Shown here: positions 54,001 to 64,000 of the stretch, piece after piece
Position numbering within the stretch: position 1 is the first letter of the stretch
Layout of the letters: the number at the start of each line of letters is the position of its first letter
Source: Aquatica leii
Taxonomy: Eukaryota > Arthropoda > Insecta > Coleoptera > Lampyridae
Length of the DNA stretch: 64,000 bases
Reading direction: 5' to 3'
Assembly (NCBI GenBank): GCA_035610365.1
Contig: CM069437.1
Coordinates: forward strand, 58,862,093 to 58,926,092
Position numbers and translations under genes: made by a program
The notes under the pieces: generated by a model
Database searches by the model: none
The model's input: the letters and a program-made list of their open reading frames with translations, nothing else
What the model was told of the DNA's origin: nothing

Positions 54001-55090
54001 TTGTCAAGTTCTTTTCTTCTATCGTGCTTTTCTTTCGTAATAACCTTTTCTTTGAGTATTTTTAGACTTATGAGCCTCTGCCTGAAGAAAACCTTTAAAC
54101 ACTCGTTTGGATTTCTAAGAACATTACTTTCTGGTTTTCTTTGCAACGGTTTATTATTCTGGGACATAGCTACCGAGAAACTGAGATGTAGGTAACGATT
54201 TCTATTTCATTATCCTGGGATACAGAATTTATAGATTAAGAGAACGATTTCTTTCGAATAGCAGGAAATCTACATACTTGAATATGCTACCCATCTTTGA
54301 CTTTTCTCTTTTGGAATTGGGTCTTTTGCTTCATTAAGTTCTAAATTATATCAAAAGAATGCAAATCTATTCCCGTAGGCGTGATACACTGATCACTTAA
54401 CTCTTTTTCTGCCAATCACGTGATCAAAAAACTTACATTCTTTAGATTGCTCTAGCAAATTCTACAAAACAATCGTTTCTCTATAAAAAGTCTAATATCG
54501 GTTTTTCATCTGGGCGTTCTAGCCATGTTTTGTTTTTCTATTTCTTGTGATTGTACTTATCTTTCACTGCTGACTTTGTTTTCCCTTTACCGTAATTTTG
54601 TTTTGTTTATTATTACAGGCCGAGAGTGAGAGTCGATATAAGTCTTATATGTTTTTTGACGATTTTTTATGTTTTGTTTAAATTTCGGCTTATTTAATAC
54701 TCTTTACTGATTCTCTGGACTTTTTTCTATTTTTTATTTCTCTAGAAAAGTCTACAAAATCATCGTTTTCCGATGAAGAGATCGGTTCTTCCTCTGACTT
54801 TTTTAGCGATGTTGAATTATTTTTTGAATTTTTTGTACTTTATATTTCTGCTTATTTTTATCTTTATTCACCTTGTTGTGTTTCTTTCTTTTATTTGCTT
54901 TTATCCTTTTTTGTGCATTTTTGGAAATTCGCTCCTCTGCCTGTAACAAATCTTTCTGGTTCTCTTTTAAAGAGATTTTATTATTCTGGAACACGGCACT
55001 TTCGGATAGAGCGGTGCTATGGGAAACGTTTTCATCAGTTTTATCACTTTTATTTTTTCTTGAAGAGCGCGGTCAATAACAGCGTCTGCT
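51060..55090 (-). repeat. Diverged tandem array, about eight units of roughly 0.5-0.6 kb
   Basis: A motif TCTACAAAACGAT (or close variants) followed by a GAAGAGTCTAATATCGGTTC-like stretch recurs at 51117, 51676, 52271, 52784, 53314, 53872, 54461 and 54751, spacings 559, 595, 513, 530, 558, 589 and 290. Between them TTATTCTGGGACATGGCTAC and GTAACGATTTCTATTTCATT blocks repeat in the same order. On the minus strand the last unit keeps the longest reading (54994-54803, QNNKISLKENQKDLLQAEER, then a Lys-rich stretch), followed after a frameshift by KKSEEEPISSSENDDFVDFS. Other units show related but broken frames (MSQNNKPLQRKPESNVLRNP). The array looks like repeated duplication of a once-coding Lys/Ser/Glu-rich exon. 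Confidence 0.75.
54740..55080 (-). pseudogene. Best-preserved coding-like unit of the array
   Basis: Minus-strand reading from 55075 gives a Lys/Ser-rich protein segment (RSSRKNKSDKTDENVSHS, ALSESAVFQNNKISLKE, then basic helices), then a +1 shift and an acidic Ser-rich end (EEEPISSSENDDFVDFSREI). No known domain was recognised. It could be a disordered nuclear protein fragment or part of a mobile-element ORF. Confidence 0.35.
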
Positions 55091-55380
55091 GTATGTAAAT
55101 ATATTTTCGACCAATTTATATTATTACTTACAACTAATACTTTGTTATTAGCTATACCAATACATTTACTGTTGACGGATACATGTGCTGTTAAAAAGAT
55201 CTTAAGAAGGCCAACACTTAATGGCTGTTAGAGCCATGGGAGATTGTCAAAATAATTTCTTTGTTTGTCTTAGTTAAGTTCGGAACTATTACTGAGAAGA
55301 CTTTTGTTTTCGTTGCCGTTGAGTGTTTTCGGTATTTATTATTATCATTCTAATTAATTTCCGGTTTCATTTGCTTTTAG
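55091..55380. other. Non-coding sequence
   Basis: No feature recognised. Confidence 0.3.
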
Positions 55381-55384
55381 AACT

Positions 55385-55995
55385 CAGTTTTCGAGGCTCC
55401 CGGTTAAAGTCGTCTCAAATTGTAATCTTTGCCCCTTGTTAACTAGCTTATTGTAGAAATTTGTTCAAAATACAGTAGAACCACTTTAATCTGAACTAAT
55501 TAAAACCGAGGGCGTTTGGATTACATTGTTTAGCCACTTTGGTGCATCAGTCAAATCACACTACTCAAACCCAGAAATATCTTGACAAAGATCGTTTTCA
55601 TTGTTGACTGTCTTAAGCCATAGCGTATTCAAAGCTTTTGCCAGGTTTTGCTCTATTAGATTTGATCAAGAATTCGCCAAAAAATAGTAAGCCTTTTTTG
55701 TCAAGGCAATTACACTTTTTTTGTCTCTTTGCTAATAGTAGCCGTCGAAACAATTCTTTCCTTGTTTAAATGGCTGAAGCAGAGCTGGAACGTTTGGTGG
55801 AAGAATCATAACTGAGAAGTCTTCATCAATGCTGTCCAAACAGTTGATGTCAGGATGAGTGGAGGCATTGTCGATTAATAACATTATTTTTCTTATTTTA
55901 GCTTCTTTCTGTCTGAACTTTTTTGATATAAACGTGTTCAAGTACCAATCAAAAAAAATAATCAAAATAAACTAAAATAAACGTCGATTTGACGA
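55385..55995 (-). pseudogene. Tigger/CENP-B-type DDE transposase, C-terminal part
   Basis: The minus-strand frame 55965-55732 reads FFDWYLNTFI, then KIMLLIDNASTHPDINCLDS with the second catalytic Asp of the DDE_1 (CENP-B/Tigger) family, then VMILPPNVPALLQPFKQG. Broken reading continues to 55400 (FLANS, LAKALNTLWLKTVNN), the usual C-terminal helices. The N-terminal DNA-binding domains and inverted ends are absent. Confidence 0.8.
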
Positions 55996-58470
55996 AGAAC
56001 CGTCAGCATCAGCCAAATAGTTTTTTTTTTTAATTTTTTGCAGTGCCAAGAGGAAGAACACAATAATGGCTAAAGTTAATTTAAATCTATTGCGACTAAA
56101 ACTTTTTAAACACTAAATACCTCATTTACATTATTGAAACATATCACTTTTTTTGAAACACATAAAAACTGAAAATCAAACCTAGGTTGTAATGACGGAG
56201 GTCGCTGATCCTGTCAATTAATCAAAATAGATTTAATCGTAGTTGGATTTAGCAAAAGCAATAGAATTTGTGAGACATTGTTTAATATACGATATACCTC
56301 ATTGTACGTCTGTGTGTGTACGTTGGTTGGTTATTGTTTTAAAGACTATTTTTGGAAGCCAATTGTTAAATGCATGATGCTTCGATGTAAACTTATATAT
56401 ACAATCATATAAGAAGCAATTGTTAAAAATAAAAAATATTTTAATGTCGTACAAGTAATAAGTCTGAATCTCATGTTGTTGTTCCAACTTACTCGGGACT
56501 TAGAAATTAGAATTTATGTGATAGTAAAGAACAAATATATACATATATAATTATATATAATAAAAGAAATATTTTTATCATGTATTTTATCATATCATGT
56601 AACTTAATAATAATTGAAGCTTACATGCTTATCAAATGATATTGTGATCTATAGTAGATTATAACTAGCTAACTGCCATTTTATTATAATTTGTGTCGCT
56701 GTATTAGTGCTTTTATGTTCTGTATATATATAACGTGCATGGTTAGTTGAAAATATATTATATAACACCACGACTTTGTAATTATGTTGTGTATTAATCC
56801 TTGTAATTCCCAACCCTACAGATACATTAAATTACTGTGCAACAGCCGTACAATCACGGCAATTCATAGTGTTTCAATTAAATTATCCAAAAACTACTCG
56901 AAGATAATTTAAATCACTGTAAAATAATTCCTGGTCTGACTATGACCTTAAAATAACCAGACATAATGAAAGAAAGTATAAACCGTATATACAGCTAATT
57001 TGAAGTATGAAAGTTTACAATTTATGCGATCATCTTTATTTAGAAAACGGTGAGTATAATTTACGTATAAAACTGAATATGAATGAGTCGGATTAGTTTG
57101 AAACATCTGTTCATACCAATCTCGTCAAGTACTTTCGATAAATACAATGCTGTTATCTGAACGTTAGAAGCCTAAACAGAGTAACATGTTGACTGTGATT
57201 TATAAAGAAAATCATGTATATTTATTTAAGATAATTTGTAGTTAATAAAAGGGTTACGAACTAAGAAGATAATATAAATATCTCACTTGAGGAACTGGTG
57301 GTTTCAATACCACTGTTGTGGACTAAAAACTTACATTTTGTAATGAATATTTGCATTTAGAAAATGCAAGATAAAGTTAATTACACTAATGGACCTAAAG
57401 TGTTACAAAAATCTTTCCTGCTAATTTGTTTTAAATATAAGAAAAATTGGTAACAAAACATATGTATTGTAGAGTAGCAATTTCGTTGTTTATTAAAATG
57501 ATGCTGTAGGAGGAAACAAGAAGTGATTATAGAGTAATGTTAACGGTGATTAAATTGTTTATAATTATTTTGAAACATGTATGTTTTTAGTATGCATAAT
57601 CGAGTGATTTGCGCTAGACACGGTGACACCATGAGAACTGTTTTTTAAATATTTATCTGGTGTTATTTATTATAACGTAAGTTTAAAGTGTTTAAGATTT
57701 TTTTCTGAATATGCTGAAAGTATATGTTACGGAACCAACCAAAATTTTTAACATAGTAGCTACACTGCGAATAGATTGATTCTATAACTTTATAATGTAA
57801 TACAAGAAAAGCTTACATAAACATTTATGAAAACTACATAACGTAGGTATACATATCAGACATGTTCGGAAAAAAACATTTTGGTAACTTGCAACGGTCG
57901 ATGAATGCCAAAAGACAATTGGTCTATTCTGAGTTGCGATGCAATTAAAAAAAGTGATCCATGTTAATAAATACTCCTTTAAGTAAAATTTTACATTTAG
58001 TTAATACAAATTGAGCAAATTGTTATTTGACTGATTCGATTACTTAACCTGTCGAACATGCGAATTCTAGGAATCATTGTAAAGTTTCTAAACAGTCGAT
58101 TATAAATCATAATTTTTTTATAACAGTACACATGTTTGATAACTGACTGTTCCCGTTGCATCACTTCCAAGATTTCCATGCTTCGCGTTTTTATCTTAAA
58201 TATGCTACACTACTTATGAGCTTTGGAGCAACTAACGATTTTATCGTCCGGGTCGGTTCCGTCTCTTGTAACAAACTGTTGCTTAGACATATCGATCGTT
58301 TAGAAATTAGAATTATCGATTGTTTAGTAATTAGATAGTGATTGTTTAGATGTTAGAATTAAAGATATTTTTATTTAGAACAATATCTTTAATATGTTTT
58401 ATGGTGAAAGTTTTAAGTCTAAAATGTTAGAATTGTTTGTATAATATTACCAGTTTTGTAAATTATTTAA
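55996..58470. other. Intergenic AT-rich desert
   Basis: 2.5 kb without a supported coding frame. It includes TATATA-rich simple sequence (56520-56570, 56728-56760). No repeats with partners were noticed. Confidence 0.45.
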
Positions 58471-58474
58471 AGAA

Positions 58475-58745
58475 ACAAATTCCGCCAGATTGGCGAGCGA
58501 GGAGGAGGATGTGGATTCAGCAAACCGCCCGAACTTGCTTGGAGGTTAAGTTCAGGAAAGTGTCAAAATAGAAGGGAAGTCTAGTCAGACTCCGTTGCAT
58601 GGGCTAGGTAACTGAGATGTACTTAGGGAGCTTGGGGTTCAGCCACCTGCCTTACAGAGTATCCTCGCCTCTAAGGAAGTTTGTAAGAAATGCACTTTAG
58701 CAAGCAGGAAGAAAGTTATAGAGGCAGAGTTAGTCAAGTAGCGAC
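58475..58745 (+). pseudogene. Short coding-like relic, unidentified
   Basis: GC-richer than its surroundings. Plus-strand readings give SARLASEEEDVDSANRPNLL, then after stops DVLRELGVQPPALQSILASK, then EVCKKCTLASRKKVIEAELV. The CxxC pair and amphipathic helix look protein-like. It may be an ORF1/gag piece of another LINE; no family was recognised. Confidence 0.3.
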
Positions 58746-59210
58746 AACGAAAAATAAACTGAAAAGTGTTATTCAACTAAAAATAATAAAATAAAATTAC
58801 TCTAAATTAAATAAATGCAATTAATAAATAATAAATGCTAGTAAACTAAAATTACTGTAAACTCTGGCCTCTCTTAGCGAATGGTCTGTAACAGTTTACA
58901 TCAGGCACTACTCTAAGGATGGCCTGAGGGGAATCGAGAAAGTGGTTGATAGCGGCTAGGAAACTTCGGTCACCATCGAATTCGCGACTAGCGAGATCCG
59001 ATGTGCCGGATTGTCAAGAACGCCACAAGACGGGCATCTGTCGTTATCCGAAACGCTCACACGTTTTAGGTGACAACGAAATCCGCCGTGTCAAAAAAGG
59101 ATCTGGACGGCATCTCGTTCGAGAACATGGGACCTTCTGACCCAGGTGAGGATATCCGGGATGAAGGAGTAGGCGTTACGCCTTTTATGGGAAATGACCC
59201 ACAGCCGCTG

Positions 59211-60730
59211 TCATTCACCCAAGATCAAGACCTTTAAGTGTAAGTAATTAGTGCAGTAAATTTCCTGCAAAAGGAAATGTAGGGGAGGATGTTTGGATAT
59301 AACACAGAGAGTATCTACAGGAACAATGCGATAATTCTTTAGGGGAATTCTAGGGAATAAGAATTGGAGCGAGGTCAGTTTTCTGACTGCGTGGAAGTGT
59401 CGAAGTAATAGTCCAGGGTACTTGAATTCGAAAACCTTACGGACAGGAGGATAGTGAAGGCACAGTGAAGGATTTTGTCTTAGCGTGTAGCCAAAAACCA
59501 TGAACTTTGTATTGTCTGCAGAAATACTTAGTTTATTGCTGCCAGCCCAGCTAGTCACAATATTTAGGCACGAGTTTGATTTTGCCTCCAAGTCTCGTCA
59601 GGAATTTGCGGACACTGTGACGGTAATATCGTCCGTATAAGCGAAAATGTCGCAGTTTGTTGGTAAGTTTTTGTCTAGAAGATCATTAACAACTACATTC
59701 CGTAAGGCCGGCCCAAAAACCGAGCCTTGTGGACAGCCCTTCGTCAGTCGTTTGATAAAAACTGAACGAGAAACGTTCGCAGAATAGGTTATCGATCTAT
59801 TTGATAAATAGCTACGAATGACGCACGTAGCGTCAGCAGGTACCCCCTCAACGACGAGAGCTGCGATTATAGAGGACCACCATACGTTATTGAACGTCCG
59901 GTGTATACTTAGAAACGTTCGATTGTACAATAGTCATTAATCGACGATCGGCGTCAGTCGTTGTTTTGCCAGGAACGAAACCATATTGACATTGACTAGG
60001 ATGGAATAAAATATTTGGCGTAATGTCGTCATGTGTCTTTTTAAGAAGTGTTCTTTTGAAAAGTTTGTCTAGTTCCGATAACAAAGTTATCGGACAATAC
60101 TAGTTCGGGTTGGCGAGATCCTTCTTTTCAGGTTTGAAAATAGTGATTAGTTTACCAGCTCGTAAGAGAATAACCGCGTTTTATGGAAGAGTTAAACCAG
60201 TCAACGTTCGTGGATGAGAGAGAATCTAGAACAACCGTTCGCAAAACGTTGCAGTGGATTCCGTCAAGTCCAGGAGCTTAATTCTTAGGAATTCTGCTAG
60301 CCACCACGACCAAATCTTTGCAGGTGACCGCCCAGTCCTGTCGGGAATTACTATGCAAGAGAATTAGGAATCTTAATTGGGCATGATAGAGGTTGTCCAT
60401 CCATGAATCGTCGTCTAGAAATAAAGTGGATACTATTGATGTGAATGTGCTTTGTTCTGAGATGGTGTATCTGTCGCCGTCTTTGACATTGGAATACGGT
60501 TGGACTGACAGGATCTGCCGGGTAACCTGTAAAGTAACCTCCACGGACTCATGGCGATGCTTTTCGCCACGAAAATTTGACAGCAGCTATACTTAGCTGT
60601 CTTTACTGCCAGTTTGTTCCGGTGAAACGCGGCCTTGTACGAGGTTTTACGTCTAGAGGGGCTTTTTATTGGTGTTTTCGCAAACAACGCACCGCTCGCT
60701 TTAACCTGTCTAACGTAGGACTTCACCACG
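59211..60730 (-). pseudogene. R1-type reverse transcriptase, broken
   Basis: QYGFVPGKTTTDADRRLMTI (60084-59887) is the RT motif around the fingers. NNVWWSSIIAALVVEGVPAD, TKGCPQGSVFGPALRNVVVN and DIFAYTDDITV (59930-59598) are the palm, with the catalytic pair as TDD where ADD is usual. KLSISADNTKFMVFG and VFEFKYPGLLL (59591-59400) follow. Stops and frameshifts separate the segments. Confidence 0.85.
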
Positions 60731-60919
60731 GTACACCGGCTCTAGTTCTTATGTGTATGCTGCTTAAGCTATGGATGCAAGAACCCAGGATCATCTTGGT
60801 TAACTTATCAATGATGGCGTCTACAGATTTGGCATCGTGGCACACTGCACCACGTGGAAAATAAAAAGGAATTGAACTTGCTTCAGCATTATTCAGGCGA
60901 ACGAGATGTATGCGTTTCA

Positions 60920-61450
60920 AATCTAGAATTTTTTAGGGATACGTACAAAGTTAGGTGCATGGATGGTTAGATTAAACCGTATCAGTCGATGGTCCTGTTG
61001 TTTCACATCTGGAATAACTTGCCAGTCTTCTATTTTCCTGGCTAAACAAGGGGACGTTAAAGTTTCATCTATATTTGTTAAACCTAAATGGCTAGTAAAA
61101 GTGAAAGGTTGATGAAGTTCGTTGAGAACACAGAGGTCACGTCTACCCACGAGGTTCTGCACACATCGCCCTCGAATTGAAATCACCTGCTATCATAATA
61201 GGAATACCTCTTGGCATTCATCAATAATTTTATCTAAGTGTTTGAGATGAATGCGAACATCCTCACTCGGCGGCCAATAAACGCCGACGATTGCCAAGAA
61301 GGTGTTTCCAACCGTAATCATGGTTACTGCATTGCAGTCATTAGTTAAATGGTTTTTGGATCAGTAGTATGTCAATATTATGCTTCAAAGGTTGCAACAC
61401 GTGAGTTACGAAGATTCGCGTGCGCTAACCTCAAAGTTAATTGAGCGCCC
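60920..61450 (-). pseudogene. R1-type APE endonuclease, broken
   Basis: FKGAQLTLRLAHANLRNSRV (about 61455-61400) resembles the start region, AFIGRRVRM the strand after the catalytic Glu, and IRGRCVQNLVGRRDLCVLNE with DVKQQDHRLIRFNLTI (61186-60923) the C-terminal half with the conserved DHR. The Asn residue of the usual SN..DV motif is kept in TNIDETLTS. Confidence 0.7.
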
Positions 61451-61499
61451 TTAAAGTTCATAAACGGTGTTTCATATTTTGGCGTCACGCCTTTTCAGG

Positions 61500-62211
61500 T
61501 ACGCTGGGCAGATATTAGAGGCCACTTTATGCTTGACATCTCCTTTATGGCCAAAGCGAGCGTAGTTGGCGCATGTTGGGTCTCGATCCAAGTTGGAACA
61601 TGTCTTTGTCTCGTGCTTTTCAGCACACTGGCCACACTATAAGTCGCTTTTACAATCGGAAGAGTTATGGTCATTGACCCAGACGGATTCTAAGCGACGT
61701 ACACACGACTCAATACCAAAAGGTATCGAATTTCCGGGTGGACTTCAAGGATCCAATGGCAATTTGCTTTGTGTCTAAGACCAAAGCCGAACTGAACTTT
61801 GTGGTGCTTACTTGCGAGATGAAACACATCGGAAGCGCCGTGGAAGTTCTGCGAGGTGATAGCATCTTTCGCCTGCTTAGAGAAGAGGTTTGAAGAAACG
61901 TCCAGGATAGAAATTCGGGGAAACGACTTGCCTTGGGACTTAACCACAAGGCTGGTTTTATTAAAGATGGCCGTAGGTATTTTCCTAAGGTCCGTTTTCT
62001 CGGATTGTAGTCGAATAGAGCTTTTGCCCGTCTTGATCACTCGGGCTAGTCTAAGACCGTATTTTCGGGGATCTAAAACTTTCATGAGAGTCGTCTTCGT
62101 CTCATCGGCGGTCTCTGAGGGAGAATCGGGTTTAGGAGGGTACTTTGACCATTGCCACCTAAACCATTCCATCACCATTCTCGCCAACTTTGGCAATTCA
62201 CAAACGATCAC
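61500..62211 (-). pseudogene. R1-type ORF1 (Gag) with CCHC knuckles
   Basis: The frame 62211-61690 (173 codons) contains LRLARVIKTGKSSIRLQSEK, TDLRKIPTAIFNKTSLVVKS and PRISILDVSS, the typical R1 Gag domain before the knuckles. Immediately after, on the minus strand, come knuckle-like clusters (CESVWVNDHNSSDC, then CGQCAEKHETKTC, then CANYARFGHKGD) to about 61520, broken by one stop. Gag would coat the LINE RNA. Confidence 0.75.
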
Positions 62212-62719
62212 TTTACTACCTCTACAACCTCCGATTGCAATTAGAAGGTTTCAAAGAAGACCTCCAAATTGAATTGAAGAGCCACCTTCCGCATCGCACA
62301 CTCCCGGTAACACTCTCTTGGCTCATTGTCGTATCGTATTGCAGATCAAAGCAACGGCGGCGCAGATGGTGTTTACGGCCGGATACGAAACCTGGTTACG
62401 GGTGTAACGTAGTGGCAGTGCGATTCACGTCTAGTCAGCGAGGTGACTTGACTCTACTCCAAGATAGAGTGTCTTCTTCAGCTAGGGAGTATTCTTTTTA
62501 ACCCTCTAATTGCCCTCAGGTGTTGTAGAAGTGGTAGAGGTACTAGGGTGACGGTTCTGGTTGGCCGAACTTGGCGTAGGTAGTGGTGGAATCGTCTTGA
62601 AAAATGGCACGGAAACAATCCTCCCCGCTTTAGAGACGATTTCATCACGTCCGAGTCGTGGGTTCGTGTAGGTTGCTTTCTTGATGGCTCCTACGTTATA
62701 CGGCGCCAATTGTGTTACC

Positions 62720-63240
62720 GCGGATGATAAGTTGGCTTCGATAAACGACGGTCGGCAAAGGTCCGGTGTTGATGAAGATTATTAATGGTTGGATGATAAT
62801 ATATTACAATGAAATATATTTACAATAAATGAAGTAAAATAACTGTACAATGATGCTTAACACTACACTTGCGAAGAGCGATAGGCCACCAACAACGGCA
62901 GGTGGCGGTGGCGTCGTAACGGGACCGTATCGGGCGGCGTGGCGTGGCTGCTAGTAGCTGCGACTGACGGCTAGAGCGCGTGCTGCGACTGCTTCAGGTG
63001 CGAACTCGGCTGTAGGCAGCTCTCGGGTGGACTTCGGCTACGTAGATCAGACCAACGGCAGCACAGATGCGGTTACGCCTAGTCAGCGAGGTGACTTGAC
63101 TCTACTCCAAGGGAGAATGCCGTTTTCAGTGGTTTTCTAAACCTTTTAATTGCCCTAGGGTGTTGTAGAGGTACTAGGGCAACGATTCTGATCGACCGAA
63201 CTTGGCTGTTAGCCACGATCAACCTCTTTTTTGTTTTTGC
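62720..63240 (-). other. LINE 5' region with internal duplication
   Basis: GC-rich. The block starting CTAGTCAGCGAGGTGACTTG occurs at 62432 and 63079 in the same orientation. It could be a promoter-bearing 5' UTR that was partly duplicated. Confidence 0.5.
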
Positions 63241-64000
63241 AAACTTAATCCAGTAAAAATAAATTTCAATTTGAAATAATGCTGAATAAAATTTACCTGA
63301 ATTGTCCTATTGCGTTATAATGCAAAGGCTTAAGTGTTCCGTTTTTTCTTGTCTTGAGTGTACATATATAATTTTTGCGTTCGCACAACTTACCTTTTTT
63401 TAGTTTCATTTGAATTATTACTTTTGCAACCTTTATTTGTATTTGCTTCCCTCCTATACCGCTTACAAGATATCACTCATTACGTTTTCTTTTTTCTTCT
63501 GTAAACTTACAAATAAAAACAATATACAACAAATTATTGCTATTTATTGTAGTCCAACTGAAAAATGTACAATGTTAATAGAAATAAATAAATTAAATAA
63601 TCTCCGAGCTATAATAACTACCAAATGAATAATAATAAAAGTAAAATCTCTAGTACAATAATTTAAAAATAAAATCTCGCTAATCCAATACGGTATAATA
63701 TACAGCAAAAAAAAATGAATTTACAATAGTTGGAGCTACACGTTAAGACATCGATCGTTTACTATCTTTAACACATAATGCTTCATTAAACAGTGAGCTA
63801 TAAATACATAATGGAATACGAAATATTTAATAACCGATAATGGATACAAACAAATTAATCTAAAGTACGCAGGTAACAACTTCTTTATTCCAACGTTCTC
63901 AAATCCAAACTACTATTTCTTGAAGATATTCGGCAGCGAAACACAATTACATGATATTTACGACTAGATAAGAACACGTAAAAATGATATAAATTAGGAA
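63241..64000. other. AT-rich non-coding sequence to window end
   Basis: No gene or repeat was recognised. Confidence 0.4.

Larger units (their letters stand above)
58870..63220 (-). mobile_element. R1-clade LINE, near full length, decayed
   Basis: On the minus strand the order is 5' region (63220-62720), ORF1/gag (62710-61450), endonuclease (61450-60920), RT (60730-59210) and C-terminal zinc finger (59160-58880). Every part is recognisable, but no frame exceeds 175 codons. No target duplication or poly(A) tail was found. Within the 5' region a segment of about 140 bp is present twice (62430-62580 and 63080-63215). Confidence 0.85.

Overview
The window is animal nuclear DNA, almost certainly from an insect. 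It is AT-rich, host genes are split by introns with GT..AG borders, and the transposable elements are of insect type (R1-clade LINEs, Ty3/gypsy, Penelope-like, hAT, pogo/Tigger, Tc1). No rRNA, tRNA, CRISPR array or bacterial feature was seen. The species cannot be named from the sequence.

Three host genes are visible. (1) The last three exons of a leucine-rich-repeat membrane protein resembling insect halfway (5236-6261, +). (2) A complete two-exon thymidylate kinase (27910-28624, -). (3) A complete two-exon caspase-activated DNase, the apoptotic nuclease CAD/DFF40 (35961-48101, +). Its CIDE-N exon and nuclease exon are separated by an 11.1-kb intron full of transposons. All known catalytic and zinc-binding residues of CAD are present.

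Layout. 1-2347: 3' part of a Ty3/gypsy element whose Pol carries, after the integrase, a TARG1/OARD1-like macrodomain and a CCCH zinc finger; this is the most unusual object in the window. 3592-5138: Penelope-like element (RT plus GIY-YIG) with inverted ends, a target duplication and a hammerhead-like core, in the intron upstream of the LRR exons. 8.3-15 kb: LINE fragments, a MULE-like element with GC-rich repetitive ends, a GATATCC-rich element, a 24-bp tandem repeat and a dead Tc1 transposase. 15.7-20.9 kb: nested hAT elements. 22.5-27.35 kb: two non-autonomous LTR retrotransposons stacked on one GGTA target. 28.96-31.7 kb: a TTAA MITE and a palindromic tandem duplication. 32.4-34.8 kb: a decayed gypsy with an 861-bp P-like MITE (perfect 31-bp ends, 8-bp target duplication) in its gag. 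37.7-45.9 kb (CAD intron): hairpin MITE, hAT MITE inside a hAT end, a second copy of the first gypsy family in reverse with its 3' end deleted, and a pogo-like element with long inverted repeats. 48.8-55.1 kb: small foldback elements and a diverged tandem array of about eight units. 55.4-56.0 kb: Tigger DDE remnant. 58.9-63.2 kb: nearly full-length but decayed R1-clade LINE in reverse.

The host genes show no functional linkage to one another. The clearest interplay is structural: transposons have expanded host introns (CAD, LRR gene) and inserted into each other in layers that can be ordered from target-site duplications.
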